Origin: an uncultured Dermabacteraceae bacterium
Lineage (GTDB): Bacteria; Actinomycetota; Actinomycetes; Actinomycetales; Dermabacteraceae
Assembly (NCBI GenBank): GCA_943913905.1
Contig: CALTZZ010000096.1
Coordinates: forward strand, 1 to 8,697
Reading direction: 5' to 3'
DNA: 8,697 bases
In this document: positions 6,004 through 8,697 of the stretch, piece by piece
How positions within the stretch are numbered: position 1 is the stretch's first letter
How the letters are laid out: every line of letters starts with the position of its first letter
Notes under the pieces: model-generated
Told to the model about the DNA's origin: nothing
Database searches by the model: none
What the model saw: only the letters and a program-made list of their open reading frames with translations
Program-made: the position numbers and the translations under genes

Positions 6004-6519
6004 ATGACCAGCAGTTTCATAGGCTCAATTGCAACGCAGGGTTACGACATTAGAAATGCGCAGAACTACTCAGCGGAGGGTGCCGTCGTCGTCGGCGTCT
6101 CGGCCAGTTCGGGCTCGCCCGTCGCCGTCGCCTGGGCATACGACCTCGCAAAGCGACTCGACGTCCCCCTCATTGCGGTGCGGGCGTATCGTCGCCCCGG
6201 ACCGGCAGCGGGCGCATTCATGGGCACGCGCACGCTCATTGAACGCTCCCCGCAGCTCCTGTGGGAAAAGAGCAACGCCGACCTCATCGCGCACGTTGCC
6301 GATGCGATCGGTGAAGAAGCCGCTAAAGAGGTCACCTACCGCGTCGTCGAAGGCGAGCGCCGTCGCGTACTCGTGAACTCCTCCAGGAACGCTGCCCTCC
6401 TCGTCATCGACTCGCCACCCAACCGTGGTTTCGGGGCAGACACGTCGTTCTCCCGCACCGTCCTCGCGCACGCACAGTGCCCGGTGCTCGCGATGCCCCC
6501 GCGCGTCGCAGGGTACTGA
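6004..6519 (+). CDS. Universal stress protein (UspA-like) with altered nucleotide-binding motifs
   Basis: A 171-residue soluble protein from ATG 6004, with AAGGGAGAG at 5991-5999. A possible -10 box GATAAT is at 5955-5960, without a good -35. It carries a single Usp domain: a first strand VVVGVSASSGS (28-38), helix AVAWAYDLAKRL, strand PLIAVRAYR (55-63), a long linker, and a last half with LLVIDSP (132-138) and TVLAHAQCPVLAMP (152-165), where Usp proteins typically have HAPCPV. Two nucleotide-binding features of ATP-type Usps are changed. The Asp at the end of strand 1 is Ser33, and the Gly-2x-Gly-9x-Gly-Ser/Thr loop is not present in RGFGADTSFS (141-150). It therefore probably does not bind ATP in the usual way. 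Role likely in stress or starvation survival; partner unknown. It is divergent from the tautomerase gene, with a 178-base shared upstream region. Confidence 0.85.
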   Translation: MTSSFIGSIATQGYDIRNAQNYSAEGAVVVGVSASSGSPVAVAWAYDLAKRLDVPLIAVRAYRRPGPAAGAFMGTRTLIERSPQLLWEKSNADLIAHVADAIGEEAAKEVTYRVVEGERRRVLVNSSRNAALLVIDSPPNRGFGADTSFSRTVLAHAQCPVLAMPPRVAGY

Positions 6520-6527
6520 CCAATCTG

Positions 6528-6579
6528 CCTGCCCCGTGTTGTCTCTCACGCAAGAACCTGGAGACAGCACGGGGTCAGG
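6528..6579 (+). terminator. Long hairpin after the stress-protein gene
   Basis: CCTGCCCCGTGTTGTCTC (6528-6545) pairs with 6561-6579 through one wobble and one bulged base, around a 15-base loop, starting nine bases after the stop codon. No T-run follows, so termination efficiency is uncertain, but the stem is long and GC-rich and fits the gene end well. Confidence 0.55.
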
Positions 6580-6673
6580 CCCAGCAGTGAACTCTGGGGC
6601 GCAGTCGCGGCGTCCCCCGTATTACCCTCCTAGGGTGAGCACTTCGCACCAGAACCAGGAGCCGTGCACGGAC

Positions 6674-7153
6674 GTGGCAGCACCTCCGCCTCCACACCCC
6701 TCATTCGTCCACGCGATACGGGGCTCGAAGTTCTTGTTTGTGGGCGGTGTCGTGTTCCTGTTCGATACGGCTCTCTACAACCTTCTGGTGTTCTGGCATC
6801 CAGCGCAGGGCTGGGGCGAAGGACTCATGCACGGGCAGCCGGTCACGGCGAAAGTCATCACGATCGCGTTGGCTAGCTGCCTCACGTACCTTGGTAATCG
6901 TCTCTGGACCTTCAATGATCGGCCGGCACCGTATACGGCGCGGTCAATCATCGCGTTCATCGTCATCAACGTGATTGCGAGTGCGCTTCAGCTCGGTTGC
7001 CTTGGGTTTTCCCGGTATGTACTCGGCCTTGATTCAACGTTAGCCGACAACATCTCGGGCACATTTATTGGCCAGGCCGTGTCCACGGCTTTCCGCTTTG
7101 TCACGTATGGGCGGTTCGTGTTTCCGAAGGAACGCGATACCTCCGCGACCTAG
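6674..7153 (+). CDS. GtrA-family membrane protein
   Basis: A 159-residue integral membrane protein with four hydrophobic helices at about residues 18-42, 58-75, 91-115 and 127-148. GtrA landmarks are the RGSKFLFVGG entry to helix 1, NRLWTF at the end of helix 2, and FRFVTYGRFVF at the end of helix 4. The family is linked to moving polyprenyl-phosphate-bound sugars across the membrane for cell-wall or surface glycan decoration. The start is uncertain. GTG 6674 has AGGAG at 6657-6661 but with 12 bases between; GTG 6635 would add 13 residues and has no ribosome site, and TAGGGT at 6631-6636 could be a -10 box lying over it. No glycosyltransferase neighbour is visible, so its substrate is unknown. 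Confidence 0.85.
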   Translation: MAAPPPPHPSFVHAIRGSKFLFVGGVVFLFDTALYNLLVFWHPAQGWGEGLMHGQPVTAKVITIALASCLTYLGNRLWTFNDRPAPYTARSIIAFIVINVIASALQLGCLGFSRYVLGLDSTLADNISGTFIGQAVSTAFRFVTYGRFVFPKERDTSAT

Positions 7154-7333
7154 CGTTCTCCCCCACGGCTTTTTGAGGCCGACGGATTTCTAGCCTGGTC
7201 TTGTTATTCATATATGTGTGTGTCCATTTGGGACGAATGTGGAGGTTGTACGCACTCCGGTTCGTTACAGTGGAGGCACTGTTCACAGCGAAACCGCCTG
7301 CTCATTGCATGGCGGACCGATGAAAGGCTCACC

Positions 7334-7606
7334 ATGGCAGAACGTACCGTCACGATCGCTAGCGCTTCCGGCCTGCACGCGCGCCCGGCCGCGATCTTCT
7401 CCAAGGCTGCTGGCGAGCAGCCTGCGAAGGTCACGATTGAGAAGGCTGGCGGTAGCCCGATTGATGCGTCGTCCATTTTGATGCTCATGACTCTGGGCGC
7501 TAACCACGGCGATGAGGTCACTCTTCGCGCAGAAGGTGATGGCGCAGACGAGTCGGTCGATGCTCTCGCCAAGCTCCTTGAAACTGATCTTGACGCTAAG
7601 AACTAA
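7334..7606 (+). CDS. ptsH: Phosphocarrier protein HPr of the phosphotransferase system
   Basis: A 90-residue cytoplasmic protein from ATG 7334, with GAAAGG at 7322-7327 six bases upstream; the open frame upstream to 7214 is not needed. HPr receives phosphate from enzyme I and hands it to sugar-specific EIIA proteins. The active-site motif GLHARPA spans residues 13-19, with phospho-acceptor His15 and Arg17. Ser47 in SSILMLMTLG aligns with the regulatory Ser46 of Firmicute HPr; actinobacteria usually lack HPr kinase, so phosphorylation there is doubtful. Length matches the family (85-90). It stands alone here, with enzyme I not in the window, and is closed by a clear terminator. The 180 bases upstream show no strong promoter; TACAGT at 7266-7271 is a possible -10 box. 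Confidence 0.96.
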   Translation: MAERTVTIASASGLHARPAAIFSKAAGEQPAKVTIEKAGGSPIDASSILMLMTLGANHGDEVTLRAEGDGADESVDALAKLLETDLDAKN

Positions 7607-7627
7607 TTGAGTTTTTAGCCCATGAAG

Positions 7628-7668
7628 AGCGGGCCCGGTCGCACATACAGCGATCTGGCCCGCTTTTT
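7628..7668 (+). terminator. Rho-independent terminator of ptsH
   Basis: AGCGGGCC plus a further six mostly paired bases (7628-7641) matches 7651-7664 with one mismatch and one G-T wobble, followed by a T-run at 7664-7668. It starts 22 bases after the HPr stop. Confidence 0.88.
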
Positions 7669-7778
7669 CTATGCTGACCTGCGGACTTCCTCTGAGACTT
7701 AAGTCAACAGTGGTGAGTGACGGGGGCGGTTACGGTAAGTATGCATGTGTTGGAGTGGAAGAAAGCGGTGGCGCACAT

Positions 7779-8645
7779 ATGAATAACTGGCTCGAGTTGA
7801 GTGGTGCTGTTTGCGTCGTCACGGGCGCTTTGGGTGGTCTTGGCGCACAGATTTGTCGCGAGTTTGCGCGCAACGGTGCGCAGGTGGCCGCGGTAGATCT
7901 GCATCGCGAGCGCGTGGACGATTTTGCGTTCGGGCTGGAGGAAGCACAGGGCGTTAACGCGCAGGGGTACGCTTCGGACGTCACGAACGAGGCCAGCGTG
8001 GATGAATTGGTGGCCAACGTTGTCTCTGATTTCGGTCGCGTCGACGTGCTGGTGAATACCGCCGCGGTGCTCACGCACGCACCTTTGGAGGATTTGTCGC
8101 TTGAGGATTGGGAACATTCTCTTCGCGTGAATTTGACGGGCTATTTCCTCACGTCTCAGCGTTTCGGCAGGGTGATGCTGGCGCATCACGGTGGCCGGAT
8201 GGTGCATGTGAGTTCACAGGCGGCGGCGATTCCTGACACGTATTCCGGTGCGTATTCGTCGTCGAAGGCTGGCGTGAATGCGCTCTCGAAGATGATTGCC
8301 ACGGAATGGGGCCCGTACGGGATCCGCTCTAACACGGTATCTCCCACGTACGTGAAGGCGGGAGTGTCGGCGGAAGCGTTCGAAGATCCCACCGTGGAGC
8401 AAGAGCGCGAACGTCTCTTGGCAACCCGGGATATCGGCGAGTTGGCCGACGTGACGAATGCGGTCATGTATTTGGCCTCGCCCCGTTCGGGTTTGACGAC
8501 GGGGCACGAGCTCGCGGTGGATGCCGGGTTTAGCTCGATGATGAACGATTTGACTCCGCTTCCTGGCGGGCGCCGTCGGTTTGCGAAGGATTCGCTGCGC
8601 GAGCGTGGTTTTGCGCCGTGGAGCGACACGAATCTGGGGCGTTGA
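7779..8645 (+). CDS. Short-chain dehydrogenase/reductase (SDR) family oxidoreductase
   Basis: A 288-residue NAD(P)-dependent oxidoreductase of the classical SDR type. Seen are the cofactor motif TGALGGLG (15-22), an acidic residue after strand 2 (AVDLH) that favours NAD(H), catalytic Asn in NLTGYF, Ser146, and the YSSSK catalytic pair Tyr159/Lys163. The usual NNAG motif reads NTAA. After the normal end (GHELAVDAGFSS) there is an extra tail of roughly 30 residues rich in Arg and Pro; typical members have about 250 residues. ATG 7779 has only a weak ribosome site (GGTGG, 7767-7771); GTG 7755 would add 8 residues. No substrate can be assigned; relatives act on sugar alcohols and other secondary alcohols, which would suit a polyol-using organism, but distance and a terminator separate it from the inositol block. 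Confidence 0.9.
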   Translation: MNNWLELSGAVCVVTGALGGLGAQICREFARNGAQVAAVDLHRERVDDFAFGLEEAQGVNAQGYASDVTNEASVDELVANVVSDFGRVDVLVNTAAVLTHAPLEDLSLEDWEHSLRVNLTGYFLTSQRFGRVMLAHHGGRMVHVSSQAAAIPDTYSGAYSSSKAGVNALSKMIATEWGPYGIRSNTVSPTYVKAGVSAEAFEDPTVEQERERLLATRDIGELADVTNAVMYLASPRSGLTTGHELAVDAGFSSMMNDLTPLPGGRRRFAKDSLRERGFAPWSDTNLGR

Positions 8646-8648
8646 TGC

Positions 8649-8673
8649 GGGCGGGCCGATAAGGCCCTCGCCC
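8649..8673 (+). terminator. Possible hairpin after the SDR gene
   Basis: GGGCGGGCC (8649-8657) pairs with GGCC (8663-8666) and CGCCC (8669-8673) around a GATAA loop with a 2-base bulge. It lies directly after the stop codon but has no T-run before the window ends, so it is weakly supported. Confidence 0.35.
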
Positions 8674-8697
8674 CGTCATTAACGAACGGCCCGGGGC

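Noticed and set aside
7207..7222. Alternating TATATGTGTGTGT tract upstream of ptsH
   Set aside because: It is short, imperfect and single; it may only reflect an A/T-rich intergenic stretch.
7696..7705. GACTTAAGTC 10-base palindrome upstream of the SDR gene
   Set aside because: Several perfect 10-base palindromes are expected by chance in a window this long, and no promoter boxes could be fixed around it.

Overview
The window looks like chromosome from a fairly high-GC actinobacterium. The coding DNA is G/C-rich with G/C-heavy third positions, ribosome sites are AAAGGAG-like, and the sugar transporter closely resembles, from memory, the Corynebacterium glutamicum inositol transporter IolT1. 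A member of the Actinomycetales is likely; I cannot fix the genus. No rRNA, tRNA, CRISPR array, insertion sequence or phage gene was seen.

Left part (1-5341, all + strand): a polyol/inositol utilisation block. It opens with the C-terminal part of a Gfo/Idh/MocA dehydrogenase cut by the window edge, then a metal-dependent TIM-barrel isomerase-type gene 22 bases downstream, closed by a strong hairpin terminator. A second unit starts from its own promoter and carries an IolE-like inosose dehydratase and a third TIM-barrel protein of the same superfamily. A 12-helix sugar/H+ symporter of the IolT type follows. Together these suggest uptake of inositol or a related cyclitol/sugar, oxidation to a keto form, and dehydration or isomerisation. 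The later steps (IolB, C, D, J, A) are not in the window.

Middle (5372-5908, - strand): a small tautomerase-superfamily gene converges on the transporter. It carries every active-site residue I know for malonate semialdehyde decarboxylase. Malonate semialdehyde is the end product of classical inositol catabolism, so this gene may give the pathway a different exit: acetaldehyde plus CO2 instead of, or beside, the IolA route to acetyl-CoA. Its promoter region holds a TGTC-N3-ACA dyad that resembles the one overlapping the iolE-like promoter, which hints at shared control.

Right part (5955-8697, + strand): a run of seemingly independent genes. These are a universal-stress-protein-like gene with altered nucleotide-binding motifs, a GtrA-family membrane protein, ptsH (HPr of the phosphotransferase system) with a clear terminator, and a short-chain dehydrogenase with a variant NNAG motif. 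Intergenic gaps here are all under 200 bases and hold mainly promoters and terminators.
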